From positions 248,001-312,000 of the forward strand of contig NZ_JAQJZJ010000004.1 of assembly GCF_027988105.1 (NCBI RefSeq): 64,000 bases of DNA, in the 5' to 3' direction. The translations under genes and the position numbers were made by a program. The notes beneath the pieces are model-generated. The model was not told where the DNA came from. It did not search any database and was given only the letters and a program-made list of their open reading frames with translations. The stretch comes from Pseudomonas aestuarii. GTDB lineage: Bacteria > Pseudomonadota > Gammaproteobacteria > Pseudomonadales > Pseudomonadaceae. Shown one piece after another: positions 1 through 8,349 of the stretch. Within the stretch, counting starts at the first letter, position 1. Each line of letters opens with the position of its first letter.

Positions 1-1
1 G

Positions 2-574
2 TTGCGTGATGAGGTCAACCTGGCCCTCTGGCAACGTCGACTGCCGCCAGCGATCGGCGCGTTCGCCACGGCGTTACTGGCCCGAGGCGAGCCGTTGGCA
101 GAGTCCAGGGTGCTGGAGTTGGCGCACTCGGAGAGCCCGGTGGATCTTGGCGACCTGCTCCAGGGCTATGGCGCGTTACCCGGCCACGCGGCCTTTATCG
201 CCGATGTCGCCTGGCTGGTCGCTGCCTTCGCCTGTCTGCTCGACGCCAAACGCATCGGCCTGCGCCTGCGCGTGCTGGACAAGGCCATGTGCCCGCGCTT
301 TCACGTCGACCATGTGCCGCTGCGCCTGATCACCAGCTATGCCGGGGTCGGCAGCCAGTGGCTGCGCGAGGGCGTGATGGCGCGGCGTCGCCTCGGCGAC
401 CCGGCCGCCGAGCCCGTGGACGAGGCCCGGATCGAACGCGCCGCGGCCGGCCATGTGCTGCTGGCCAAGGGCGAGAAATGGATCGGCAACGAGGGCGGCG
501 GGCTGATCCACCGCTCGCCGCAACCGCCAGCCGGCGAGCGGCGTTTGTTGCTGACCCTGGACTGGCTGGGCTGA
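2..574 (+). CDS. DUF1826 family protein (5'-truncated by window edge)
   Basis: The reading frame is open from the window edge, and the visible part (190 codons) begins inside the conserved segment DEVNLALWQR. The sequence resembles the DUF1826 family of Pseudomonas, whose function is unknown but which is often encoded beside COG0523 GTPases in zinc-responsive loci. I see no signal peptide or membrane segment in the visible part. Candidate metal ligands are a Cys and several His around residues 95-105 (the segment CPRFHVDHVP). The real start probably lies a few tens of codons upstream, outside the window. The co-directional COG0523 gene 560 bp downstream supports a metal-homeostasis link, but that link is inference. 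Confidence 0.75.
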   Translation: MRDEVNLALWQRRLPPAIGAFATALLARGEPLAESRVLELAHSESPVDLGDLLQGYGALPGHAAFIADVAWLVAAFACLLDAKRIGLRLRVLDKAMCPRFHVDHVPLRLITSYAGVGSQWLREGVMARRRLGDPAAEPVDEARIERAAAGHVLLAKGEKWIGNEGGGLIHRSPQPPAGERRLLLTLDWLG

Positions 575-624
575 GTGATTGCGGCATGCGCGGGCTGTTG
601 TAGGAGCCCCAGGGCGCGGCTCGG

Positions 625-978
625 TCAGCGCGCCATCCACACGCCTTTGCTCTGCCGTTCGCAGAACGGCTTGAGGTAGGCGGCGTCGCTGGCCACGCCG
701 TAGTAATGAATGTCCTGCTGGTAGGGCATGCCGCCGACCCGGGCGTTGCGACAGACGCCGTAGGCGCCGATCGGGCATTGCTCGACGAAGGCGACTTCGA
801 CCTTCTGACCTTTCAATTGTGGTTGGCAGAAACCGCTGCGAAACAGGTTCGCTGGAATGCTGCGGTTCTGCTGGCAGATCTTGACGTCCAGACGTTCGGC
901 CTGACTGTGAATCACGCAGGCTTCGCCCCAGGCCAGTCCAGATAGGGCGAGCATCCCCAGTAGCAGAGCAATACGCAT
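625..978 (-). CDS. Small secreted protein of unknown function
   Basis: The protein has 117 residues. It begins with a clear Sec signal peptide (MRIALLLGMLALSGLAWG, cleavage near residue 18) followed by a mature domain of about 98 residues with six Cys, which fits a disulfide-stabilised periplasmic protein. I do not recognise a named domain. The gene lies on the minus strand between the DUF1826 gene and the COG0523 gene, and its upstream region of about 150 bp is shared with the divergent COG0523 gene. Shared regulation is possible but not shown. Confidence 0.65.
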   Translation of the reverse strand: MRIALLLGMLALSGLAWGEACVIHSQAERLDVKICQQNRSIPANLFRSGFCQPQLKGQKVEVAFVEQCPIGAYGVCRNARVGGMPYQQDIHYYGVASDAAYLKPFCERQSKGVWMAR

Positions 979-1132
979 CGATTTACCCCCACAGCGAATA
1001 TGCCGGCGACTCTAGCATGCCGCTTTTTTCGCGTCTGCGGGGGCGGCGCCCGCGGACACCGTCCGCTCAACCAGCACCAGCAGCGCACCGGGGTCCCTTC
1101 CCTTGGCGCTCGTACCAACGCACCATAGGCCC

Positions 1133-2101
1133 ATGCTGACCAATATACCCACCCACCTGATCGCCGGCCCCCTGGGCGCCGGCAAGACCAGCCTGATCCG
1201 CCAACTGCTGGCGCAGCGCCCGGCGGATGAGCGCTGGGCGGTGCTGATCAACGAGTTCGGCCTGATCGGCCTGGACGCGGCCCTGCTGACCAGCGACGCC
1301 GACGGCATTGCCATGGGCGAGGTCGCCGGCGGCTGCCTGTGCTGCGTCAACGGCGTGCCCTTCCAGATCGGCCTGAGCCGGCTGTTGCGCAAGGCCAGGC
1401 CGGATCGCCTGCTGATCGAGCCGTCCGGCCTGGGCCATCCGCTGGAGTTGTTGCGCCAATTGCGCGAGCCGCCCTGGGCCGGCGTGTTGGCCGTGCAACC
1501 GGCGGTGCTGGTGCTGGATGCCGCCGCCCTGGCCGCCGGCGTCGGCTTGCCCGACAGCCAGCAGGCCAGCGTGAGCAGCGCCGGTTTGCTGCTGCTGAAC
1601 AAGGCCGAGCACCTGGACGATGCGACGAAGCTGCGGGTTCAGGCGCAACTGCCGACGCGCCCGCTGCTGTGGACGACCCAGGCGGCCTTGCCACTGGCGC
1701 AACTCCCCGGCTTCGCCGCCCGGGCCGCAGCCGGTGCCGGTCTGGACGGCCTGCCCCACGGCGCCGTCGCGACCATGCCGCAGATCTGGCGCACGCCGGC
1801 CGAGCCGATCTGCCAGGTTCAGGCGCAAACCGAAGGCTGGAGCATCGGCTGGCGCTGGCACCCCAGCCAGCGTTTCGAGCTGATGCGGGTGCAACACTGG
1901 CTCGCCGGCTTGCCCTGGCGCCGGGCCAAGCTGGTGTTGCAGACCAATGCCGGCTGGCTCTCGGCCAACGCCCTGGAGGGTCAGCCCTTGCACTGGCAAG
2001 CCAGCGAATGGCGCAAGGACTCACGCCTGGAGCTGATCTTTAGCGAGGCGCAGGAGGTGGCGACCTTGCAGGACGGCTTGCAGCAGTGCCGACTGGGCTG
2101 A
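1133..2101 (+). CDS. COG0523 family GTPase (CobW/ZigA-type metallochaperone)
   Basis: This is a P-loop GTPase of the G3E family, about 322 residues from the ATG at 1133. The Walker A motif GPLGAGKT is at residues 12-19, the metal-binding CxCC motif (GGCLCC) at about 67-71, and the base-recognition motif appears as NKAE near 160. A CobW C-terminal domain follows. Family members deliver Zn, Co or Ni to client enzymes, and in Pseudomonas several are induced by zinc starvation. An upstream in-frame start at 1103 would add ten non-conserved residues before the P-loop, so 1133 is preferred. I did not find a convincing Zur palindrome upstream. The metal and the client are unknown. Confidence 0.85.
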   Translation: MLTNIPTHLIAGPLGAGKTSLIRQLLAQRPADERWAVLINEFGLIGLDAALLTSDADGIAMGEVAGGCLCCVNGVPFQIGLSRLLRKARPDRLLIEPSGLGHPLELLRQLREPPWAGVLAVQPAVLVLDAAALAAGVGLPDSQQASVSSAGLLLLNKAEHLDDATKLRVQAQLPTRPLLWTTQAALPLAQLPGFAARAAAGAGLDGLPHGAVATMPQIWRTPAEPICQVQAQTEGWSIGWRWHPSQRFELMRVQHWLAGLPWRRAKLVLQTNAGWLSANALEGQPLHWQASEWRKDSRLELIFSEAQEVATLQDGLQQCRLG

Positions 2102-2183
2102 GTCAATAACGCGGGGTGCGCCGGTACACGGCTCCTTGTACGCGCCTGATAGACTCCGCAGATTTTCCTGATGGATAAAGGAT

Positions 2184-3065
2184 ATGCACCTACTCCCCTG
2201 GTCCCACGCCAGCTCCGCCGGTTTCACCCTGCGCGGCTGGCAATCGCCGCCTTCGGGCAAGCCGCTGCTGCATTTTCTCCACGGTAACGGTTATTGCGGG
2301 CGCGTCTACGAGCCGTTGCTGGAATGCCTGGCCGAGGACTTCGACCTCTGGCTGTGTGACGTCCAGGGCCATGGCGACAGCGATCATGGCGGGCGTTTCC
2401 ATGGCTGGAACCGCAGCGCCGAACTGGCGCTGGAGGCCTTCGCCCAGGGCCATGGCCAGTTCGGCGAGGTGCCGGTTTACGCCGTCGGCCACAGTTTTGG
2501 CGGGGTCTTGACCAGCCTGATGCTGGCCCAGCAGCCGCAGCTGTTTAAGCGCGCGGTGCTGCTCGATCCGGTGCTGTTCACCCCGGCGATGATCGGGGTG
2601 ATGGCGCTCTCCGACGTGGTCGGTCTGAGCCAGCGCAATACCCTGGCGAGCAAGGCGCGCAAGCGTCGCCGCGAGTGGCCCGACCGGATTGCAGCCTACG
2701 CCGCGTTGCATGGCCGGGGGATGTTCCGCGACTGGAACGAGGCGGCGTTCGAGGCCTATCTCAACCATGCCCTGCGCGACACCGAGAGTGGCGTCGAACT
2801 CAAGTGCCGGCCAAGCCGCGAGGCGGATATCTTCGGCTCTTTCCCCAAGCGCCTGTGGCCATCGCTGGCCAAGGTGGTCACGCCGACCCAGGTGCTGTAT
2901 GGCCAGCGCAGCTACCCCTTCGTTGCCAAGTCGGTGGCGCGCTGGTGCGCCAGCAACCCGCACATTCATGCCCAGGTTGTGGAAGGCGGGCACTGCTTTA
3001 TGCAGGAACAACCCGAGGACGCGGCTATCAGGGTGCGCGATTTCTGCTTGCCGCACTATGCCTGA
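2184..3065 (+). CDS. Alpha/beta hydrolase
   Basis: This 293-residue protein has the alpha/beta-hydrolase fold. The oxyanion segment HGNG lies at residues 33-36 and the nucleophile elbow GHSFGG places the catalytic Ser at 104. A C-terminal GGH segment (near 270) supplies the likely catalytic His. It has no signal peptide, so it is cytoplasmic. The ATG at 2184 is preceded by AAAGGA. Substrate cannot be deduced; esterases and lipases acting on small acyl or ester substrates share this layout. Confidence 0.85.
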   Translation: MHLLPWSHASSAGFTLRGWQSPPSGKPLLHFLHGNGYCGRVYEPLLECLAEDFDLWLCDVQGHGDSDHGGRFHGWNRSAELALEAFAQGHGQFGEVPVYAVGHSFGGVLTSLMLAQQPQLFKRAVLLDPVLFTPAMIGVMALSDVVGLSQRNTLASKARKRRREWPDRIAAYAALHGRGMFRDWNEAAFEAYLNHALRDTESGVELKCRPSREADIFGSFPKRLWPSLAKVVTPTQVLYGQRSYPFVAKSVARWCASNPHIHAQVVEGGHCFMQEQPEDAAIRVRDFCLPHYA

Positions 3066-3130
3066 GGCCAGCTGCAAGCAGCTCTGCAGAGGGCTTTGGC
3101 GCGGTGACCGGAACCCGTGGCAGCCGCGAT

Positions 3131-3520
3131 TCAGTCCTCGGGCGGCTGATGTTCGCGCCGCCAGGCATTGAGTTCAATGACCTGAGGGCTTTCTGCCGGT
3201 GGTTTCCTGAACGGATGGGGCGCCAGCTCGATGCGTCCGACCTGCTGGCCGAACATGACAATGCTGCCGACATGCCGTTGTTCGCCGGTGACGGTGAACT
3301 CGAAGCCATACACCCGGGCCAGACGCTTGCGCCCGCGGGTATCGGCCAGCAGGGTGATCTTGCGCAGGGCGACATTGCCGTCGAGCAGCTCGACATCGGC
3401 TCTCGCGCAGTGCTGTTTGACCTGCTCCAGGGCGCGCTCGCGCAAACCGTGGGCGTGCCAGAGCCAGGCGCCGGCCGTGGCCAGTAGCATCAGAACGAAA
3501 ATATTACCGAGGGTCAGCAT
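3131..3520 (-). CDS. DUF3301 family single-pass membrane protein
   Basis: From the ATG at 3520 the product has 129 residues. It opens with an N-terminal transmembrane segment (about residues 4-20, LGNIFVLMLLATAGAWLW), followed by a soluble domain with the conserved block VKQHCARADVELLDGNVALRK and a YGFEF motif typical of the DUF3301 family. Function is unknown. A longer frame to 3619 would add 33 Arg/Ala-rich residues before the membrane segment and is less likely. It lies upstream of, and co-directional with, nothing obvious; the thioesterase gene ends about 95 bp upstream on the same strand. Confidence 0.7.
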   Translation of the reverse strand: MLTLGNIFVLMLLATAGAWLWHAHGLRERALEQVKQHCARADVELLDGNVALRKITLLADTRGRKRLARVYGFEFTVTGEQRHVGSIVMFGQQVGRIELAPHPFRKPPAESPQVIELNAWRREHQPPED

Positions 3521-3615
3521 TGCGGGTTCCAGGCGGGCTTGGTCGGATCGCGGAGTGAGTGAAGGAGCGTTACGCCATTCTGCCAGTCTCGCTGCGGGCT
3601 GTCTTGCCCGTGCAC

Positions 3616-4137
3616 TCAAGCGTCGTGCTTGAGGTCGCGGTAGCGCTGCTCCAGCTCCTGGCGAATCGCCCGGCGCTGCTGACCCTGTTTGAAGCGCCGC
3701 TGTTCTTCGGAGGTCTGCGGCTGACGCACCTGTACCGCTATCGGCTTGCCGCCGTCATCGACCGCAACCATGGTGAAGAAGCAGCTGTTGGTGTGGCGCA
3801 CCGAGCGCTGGCGGATGTTCTCGGTGATCACCTTGATGCCGATTTCCATCGAGCTGCGCCCGGTGTAATTGACCGAGGCGAGGAAGGTCACCAGCTCGCC
3901 GACGTGGATCGGCTCGCGGAAGGTCACCTGGTCCACCGACAGGGTCACCACGTAGCAGCCGGCATAGCGGCTGGCGCAGGCGAAGGCGACCTCGTCTAGG
4001 TACTTGAGCAGGGTGCCGCCGTGGACATTGCCGGAGAAATTGGCCATATCCGGGGTCATCAACACGGTCATCGTCAGTTGGGCATTTCCGGCTTCCATGG
4101 GGGCACTCTTGTAGTTGAGGTGGGCGGCTACGGGCAT
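3616..4137 (-). CDS. Acyl-CoA thioesterase (hotdog fold, YciA-like)
   Basis: The 173-residue protein has a hotdog thioesterase domain (roughly residues 20-140). The conserved segment MANFSGNVHGGTLLKYLDEV carries the active-site-region Asn and Asp, and RHTNSCFFTMVAVDD ends the domain. These enzymes hydrolyse acyl-CoAs to free acid and CoA in the cytoplasm. A charged C-terminal helix (RRFKQGQQRR...) follows. The ATG at 4137 has a strong ribosome site (GGGAGG, 7 nt away). A second ATG at 4098 would remove 13 residues and fits the family start, but it lacks such a site. Confidence 0.85.
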   Translation of the reverse strand: MPVAAHLNYKSAPMEAGNAQLTMTVLMTPDMANFSGNVHGGTLLKYLDEVAFACASRYAGCYVVTLSVDQVTFREPIHVGELVTFLASVNYTGRSSMEIGIKVITENIRQRSVRHTNSCFFTMVAVDDGGKPIAVQVRQPQTSEEQRRFKQGQQRRAIRQELEQRYRDLKHDA

Positions 4138-4154
4138 CGCGGGGCCTCCCTATC

Positions 4155-4547
4155 ATAACGACTCAGGCGGATGGAGTGGTGCTGGTCAGCCCCGAGTGGC
4201 ACGGCATGGCCAGCCCGGCGCTGAAGAACTTCTTCGTCTACGCCGGCCGCCGCGAACTGGGGCACAAGCCTGGGCTGCTGGTCGGCGTCTCGGCCGGCAG
4301 CGGCGGCGCCTACCCGCTGAGCGAACTGCGCACCTCCAGCTACAAGAACTGCCGGCTGTGCTACCCGCCCGAGCAGCTGATCGGGCGCCAGGTCGAGACG
4401 CTGCTCAATGGCGAGACGGCGGTCGATGAAGCCGATGCGCGCATCCGCACCCGCGCCGACTGGACCCTCGGCGTGCTGGTGCAGTACGCGCAGGCCATGC
4501 GCCCGCTGCGCACGGCCATCGCGCCGGCCTTCGCCAGCGGCATGTGA
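4155..4547 (+). pseudogene. NADPH-dependent FMN reductase, N-terminally truncated
   Basis: The frame encodes the C-terminal two thirds of a flavodoxin-like NADPH-dependent FMN reductase. It joins the family at ADGVVLVSPEWHGM, then continues with ALKNFF, GLLVGVSAGSGGAYPLSELR, and SSYKNCRLCYPPEQL to the natural C-terminus. About 65-75 N-terminal residues, including the FMN-phosphate loop (GSxRxxS), are missing. The DNA immediately upstream is the start of the divergent thioesterase gene, so the missing part has been deleted rather than hidden in another frame. A GTG at 4176 could start a 123-residue product, but without the phosphate loop it is unlikely to bind FMN. Confidence 0.7.
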
Positions 4548-4555
4548 GGCCTTGG

Positions 4556-5314
4556 CTACTTGCCGGCCGACAGGCCGAAGTCGATCGCCAGGTCGGCGCC
4601 GGTGATGGCCTCGGCCTCGGGCTGGCACAGGTACCAGACCAGCTCGGCGACTTCCTCGGGGCGCAGGAAGCGTGCCTGGCGGCCCTGTGGGTAAAGGCTC
4701 AGCAGCTCGCGCTTGTAGGCATTGGGGTTGCCCTTGCCGTAGCGTTCGGCCTGGTAGTCGAGCATCGGCGTGGCGATGTCTCCGGGCGACACCGCGTTGA
4801 CCCGCACGCCGTGCTCGGCCAATTCCAGGGACAGGGTCTTGCTCAGCATCACCAGTGCCGCCTTGCTCGCACAGTAGGCCGCCGAGCCGCGATAGGCCTG
4901 GCGCCCGGCGTCGCTGGCGATATTGACGATGCAGCCGCGGCTTTCCTTGAGGTGAGGGATGGCGGCCTGGCTCATGTAGAAGGCGGCCTTGAGGTTGACC
5001 CCGAGCACCTGGTCGAAGTCATCCTCGCTGAAGGTCTCCACCGGTCCCTCGCGCCATACCCCGGCGGCGTTGATAACCGCGTCCAGGCGGCCGGTGGCGA
5101 CCAGGGTCTCGGCGATCAGCTCCTGGCAGTTGCTGGCGCTGCGCAGGTCGGCGGTGGCGCTGAAGTCCAGCGGCACCAAGGTGTTCAGCGCGTGCAGGCC
5201 GGCCTTGTCGACATCGGTGGCGGTCACCCGCCAGCGGCTCTGGGAAAAGCGCTTGGCGATGGCGCGGCCGAGGCCGCCAGCGGCCCCGGTGATCAGGATG
5301 ACGGGCGTGCTCAT
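4556..5314 (-). CDS. SDR family oxidoreductase
   Basis: This is a 252-residue short-chain dehydrogenase/reductase. The N-terminal cofactor motif is TGAAGGLGRAI, the second motif is NAAG, and the catalytic Ser is in NIASDAG with the YCASK pair downstream. The ATG at 5314 is preceded by GAGGAG, so the longer open frame upstream is not used. It lies 53 bp downstream of the glutamine-synthetase-like gene on the same strand, which suggests an operon with that gene and the aminotransferase. A hydroxy intermediate of amine or amino-acid catabolism is a reasonable substrate guess, but it is inference. Confidence 0.85.
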   Translation of the reverse strand: MSTPVILITGAAGGLGRAIAKRFSQSRWRVTATDVDKAGLHALNTLVPLDFSATADLRSASNCQELIAETLVATGRLDAVINAAGVWREGPVETFSEDDFDQVLGVNLKAAFYMSQAAIPHLKESRGCIVNIASDAGRQAYRGSAAYCASKAALVMLSKTLSLELAEHGVRVNAVSPGDIATPMLDYQAERYGKGNPNAYKRELLSLYPQGRQARFLRPEEVAELVWYLCQPEAEAITGADLAIDFGLSAGK

Positions 5315-5367
5315 GATGGTGCTCCTCGTGGCTGGTTCAATCAGTGTAGGTAAGGCTGAAGGTTGCC

Positions 5368-6735
5368 TCAGGCGTGGCTCAGGTACCAGCGCCAGTCCTG
5401 CTCGCCGACTTCGCCCATGAACTGGCGGAACTCGGTCCATTTGATCGCCAGGAACACCTTGAGGAAGTCCTCGCCCAGCGCTTGCCTGGCCCAGCTGGAA
5501 TTTTCCAGGGCGCGCAGGGCGGTCAGCCAGTCGGTCGGCAGGGTCTCGCGCGCCTGCTCGTAGCCGTTGCCGACGATGGCCTGGCCCGGGTCGAGCTGAT
5601 GCTGGATGCCATGGTGGATGCCGGCGAGGATCGCCGCCGCCGCCAGGTAGGGGTTGGCGTCGGCGCCGCAGATGCGGTGCTCGATGTGGCGGCTGTTGGC
5701 CGGGCCACCCGGGACGCGGAAGGACACGGTGCGGTTGTTCACCCCCCAACTCTTGGCTAGCGGCGCGTAGCTGTTGGCCTGGAAGCGCCGGTAGGAGTTG
5801 GCGTTGGGGCAGAAGATCGCCAGCGCATCGTCAAGCGTGGCCATCATGCCGCCGATGGCGTGCCTGAGCAGCGGGGTGCCCTGCGGATCTTCCGAGGCCA
5901 TCAGGTTGTTGCCCTGCTCGTCGGCCAGGCTGACGTGCAGGTGCAGGCCGCTGCCGGCTTGGTCGCCGAACGGCTTGGCCATGAAGCAGGCCTGCAGCCC
6001 GTGCTTGCCCGCCACGCCCTTGACCAGGCGCTTGTAGCGCACGCCCTCGTCGACCGCTTGCAGGGCGTCGAAGCGGTGCTCCAGGGTCAGCTCCAGCTGG
6101 CCCGGGGCGTACTCGGAGATCGCCGTGCGCACCGGCAGGCCCTGGGCCTCGCAGGCGGCGTAGAGGTCGTCGAGGAAGGCTTGCTGTTGTTCCAGCTCCA
6201 GCACGCCGTAGACCTGCGGCGCCTGTGGGCGCACGCCGTTCATCTGCACGGCCGGCTGCGGGCGGCCGTTGGCGTCGCGCTGCTGGTCCAGCAGGTAGAA
6301 CTCCAGCTCCACCGCCATCACCGGGTGGTAGCCGTCGGCCTTGAGCCGGTCGATGGCGCGCACCAGCACATGCCGCGGGTCGGCCGGGGCGGCGGGCAGG
6401 CCCTGGGTCGGGTGCATGCTCACCTGCACCTGGCCGGTGGGCTGGGCGCGCCAGGGTTGCAGCGTCAGACTGCCGGGCAGCGGGTAGGTCCAGCAGTCGG
6501 CATCGGCGACTTCCCAGACCAGGCCGCTGGCCTCGACGTCCTCGCCCTGGATGGTCAGCGAGAGAATGGAGCTGGGCAGCGGGCGGCCGTTCTCAAAGAT
6601 TGCCAGCAGTTCGTCGCGGTGCAGCAGCTTGCCGCGCGGGATGCCGTTGGCGTCGATCAGCATCAGCTCGATCAGGCGCACCTCGGGGTGCTGGGCGAGG
6701 AAGTCACGGGCTTCTTGGGGATTGGCGAATTGCAT
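5368..6735 (-). CDS. Glutamine synthetase family protein (gamma-glutamyl-amine ligase type)
   Basis: The 455-residue protein has the GS beta-grasp domain followed by the catalytic domain. Visible are VELEFYLLD (metal site), SGLHLHVS, the NSYRR/YAPLAKSWGVNNR segment, and RIEHR-like SRHIEHRICGADANPYL. Pseudomonas relatives (PauA/PuuA, IpuC) ligate glutamate to putrescine or other amines with ATP as the first step of amine catabolism. This copy sits between a class III aminotransferase and an SDR, not in a puu/pau cluster, so its amine is unknown. The ATG at 6735 follows directly after a palindromic repeat element. Confidence 0.85.
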   Translation of the reverse strand: MQFANPQEARDFLAQHPEVRLIELMLIDANGIPRGKLLHRDELLAIFENGRPLPSSILSLTIQGEDVEASGLVWEVADADCWTYPLPGSLTLQPWRAQPTGQVQVSMHPTQGLPAAPADPRHVLVRAIDRLKADGYHPVMAVELEFYLLDQQRDANGRPQPAVQMNGVRPQAPQVYGVLELEQQQAFLDDLYAACEAQGLPVRTAISEYAPGQLELTLEHRFDALQAVDEGVRYKRLVKGVAGKHGLQACFMAKPFGDQAGSGLHLHVSLADEQGNNLMASEDPQGTPLLRHAIGGMMATLDDALAIFCPNANSYRRFQANSYAPLAKSWGVNNRTVSFRVPGGPANSRHIEHRICGADANPYLAAAAILAGIHHGIQHQLDPGQAIVGNGYEQARETLPTDWLTALRALENSSWARQALGEDFLKVFLAIKWTEFRQFMGEVGEQDWRWYLSHA

Positions 6736-6746
6736 GGTCGTTCTCG

Positions 6747-6836
6747 CGTAGGGTGGATGGCGCTATATCCATCCACCAGGGCTAGGTGGTCGGTGGATGA
6801 GAAGAGCGTCAGCTACGCGCCCCGATCCACCCTACG
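6747..6836. repeat. CGTAGGGTGGAT palindromic element, complete copy
   Basis: A 90-bp element has perfect 12-bp terminal inverted repeats (CGTAGGGTGGAT at 6747-6758 and its complement at 6825-6836). An internal GGTGGATGG/CCATCCACC pair adds to it. Related partial copies lie at 35455-35506 and 50558-50625. It sits between two co-directional genes of the amine cluster and touches neither. Confidence 0.8.
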
Positions 6837-6838
6837 GG

Positions 6839-8230
6839 TTACTCGCGGGCGCCGGGAATGGCCAGCAGCTCGGTGATGGCCTGGTCGAGCATGGCGATCA
6901 GTTTGTCCACATCCTCCGCCGTGGTGTTCGGGCAGCACAGGGTCATGTTGTGGAACGGCGTGATCAGGATGCCGCGGTTGATCAGGTACAGGTGCAGGGC
7001 CATCTGCAGCTCGTCGTGGAAGGCCGCTTCGGCCTCGGCGCCGGTCTTCGGCGACACCGGGCAGAACTGGAACTCGCTGCGCGCGCCCAGTTCGGTCACC
7101 GACCACTTGAGCTCGTGCTTGCCGATCAGGCGGCGGAAGCCGTCGGCCAGGCGCCCCGCCAGCGGCAGCATGTGGGCGTAGGCGGCCGGGGTCATCACCT
7201 GTTCCAGGTTGGCGCGCATGCAGTGCATGGCCAGGGCGTTGGCCGACAATGTGGTGCCCATGCCGCTGTGACCGTGGCCATGGCTGTCCGCGCTGGCCTG
7301 CTGGCGGACGCGCTGCATGGCGTCGGCCATGGCCGCGCTGCAGCCGAAGATGCCGCAGGGCACGCCGCCGGCGATCGGCTTGCCGACCACGAAGAAGTCC
7401 GGATCGAGGTCCCACAGCCGGGTACAGCCACCGATATCGGTGGAGATGGTGTGGGTCTCGTCGATGATCAGCAGGCTGCCATATTTACGGGTCAGCTCGC
7501 GGCACTGCTGCATGAAGCCCGGCTCGGGCAGGACCATGCCGATGTTGGTCATCGCCGGCTCGCACAGCAGGGCGCAGACGTCGCCCTGGGCCAGCGCGGC
7601 CTCCAGGGCGGCGACGTCGTTGAACGGGATGGCACGGCTGTACTGGGTCAGGTCGTAGGCCTGGCCGATCAGGCCGGAGCGGTGCGCGGTGGCGCCGTCG
7701 CGGCTGCGCACCATCACATCATCCACGGTGCCGTGGTAGCAGCCGTCGAACACCAGCAGGGTCTTGCGCTGGGTAAGGGCGCGCGCCCAGCGCAGCACAT
7801 AGCGGTTGGAGTCGGTGGCGGTGGCGGTGACCTGCCAGAACGGCAGACCGAAGCGTGCGGCCAGCAGTTCGCCGCAGACCACCGCGTCCTCGCCCGGGAG
7901 CATGGTGGTCAGGCCGTTGTTGGCCTGCTCGGCGATGGCCTTGGCGATCGGATCCGGCGAGTGGCCGAACATGCTGCCGGTGTCGCCCAGGCAGAAGTCG
8001 ATGTAGGCGTGGCCGTCGACGTCATGGAAGCGCGCGCCCTTGGCCCGCTCGACGAACAGCGGCACCGGGGTCGACCAGTCGGCCATCCAGTGCATCGGCA
8101 CGCCGCCGAACAGCGACTGGCGCGCTCGCTCGGCCAGGGCCACGGACTTGGGGTTGCGTTGCAGGAAGCGTATCCGCTCGTCGGCGGCGAAGGTTGCTAC
8201 GGCGGATGGGCTGATGCCGCTGGCAGTCAT
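6839..8230 (-). CDS. Class III aminotransferase (glutamate-1-semialdehyde aminotransferase-like)
   Basis: From the ATG at 8230 the product has 463 residues. It has the class III PLP-aminotransferase fold: FHDVDGHAYIDF near the N-terminus, the GxxANxxAL-like segment TATDSNRYVLRWARA, FDGCYHGTVDD, IIDETHT with the PLP-binding Asp replaced by the usual DET context, and FVVGKPIAGG with the PLP lysine. The upstream TTG/ATG at 8260 overlaps the predicted -10 box, and 8230 has GAGG upstream, so 8230 is chosen. The gene is first in a probable operon with the GS-like ligase and an SDR. The promoter overlaps a GntR-type palindrome. Confidence 0.85.
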   Translation of the reverse strand: MTASGISPSAVATFAADERIRFLQRNPKSVALAERARQSLFGGVPMHWMADWSTPVPLFVERAKGARFHDVDGHAYIDFCLGDTGSMFGHSPDPIAKAIAEQANNGLTTMLPGEDAVVCGELLAARFGLPFWQVTATATDSNRYVLRWARALTQRKTLLVFDGCYHGTVDDVMVRSRDGATAHRSGLIGQAYDLTQYSRAIPFNDVAALEAALAQGDVCALLCEPAMTNIGMVLPEPGFMQQCRELTRKYGSLLIIDETHTISTDIGGCTRLWDLDPDFFVVGKPIAGGVPCGIFGCSAAMADAMQRVRQQASADSHGHGHSGMGTTLSANALAMHCMRANLEQVMTPAAYAHMLPLAGRLADGFRRLIGKHELKWSVTELGARSEFQFCPVSPKTGAEAEAAFHDELQMALHLYLINRGILITPFHNMTLCCPNTTAEDVDKLIAMLDQAITELLAIPGARE

Positions 8231-8258
8231 GTTGAACACCTCGTTCGAATTTCTGCAC

Positions 8259-8287
8259 ATTCTGTTTTGTGATCACAAATAAGTCAA
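8259..8287 (-). promoter_or_regulatory. Sigma70-type promoter of the aminotransferase operon
   Basis: On the minus strand TTGACT (8287-8282) and CAGAAT (8264-8259) are separated by exactly 17 nt. The palindrome at 8266-8279 fills the spacer, as expected for a repressor that blocks RNA polymerase. Confidence 0.6.
8266..8279. promoter_or_regulatory. GntR-type operator 1
   Basis: This is a perfect 14-bp palindrome, TTTGTGATCACAAA. Its form fits the TTGT...ACAA sites known for many GntR/FadR-type regulators. It lies between the -35 and -10 boxes of the leftward promoter. The GntR/FCD gene at 9344 is the likely cognate regulator (inference). Confidence 0.65.
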
Positions 8288-8330
8288 TGGGTCGCCATTA
8301 AGGCAATATCTGCTAGTATTTCCCCAAATT

Positions 8331-8340
8331 TGTGATCACA
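8331..8340. promoter_or_regulatory. GntR-type operator 2
   Basis: TGTGATCACA repeats the core of operator 1. The centres are 63 bp apart, about six helical turns, which would put both sites on the same DNA face. The site abuts the ribosome site (GGAG at 8341) of the rightward SDR gene. Confidence 0.6.
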
Positions 8341-8349
8341 GGAGTGACG

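Noticed and set aside
979..1132. Zur box upstream of the COG0523 gene
   Set aside because: No RTGTTATA-type palindrome was visible; zinc control stays unproven.
6797..8272. 491-codon open frame on the plus strand
   Set aside because: It is antisense to the class III aminotransferase gene, which has clear family motifs.
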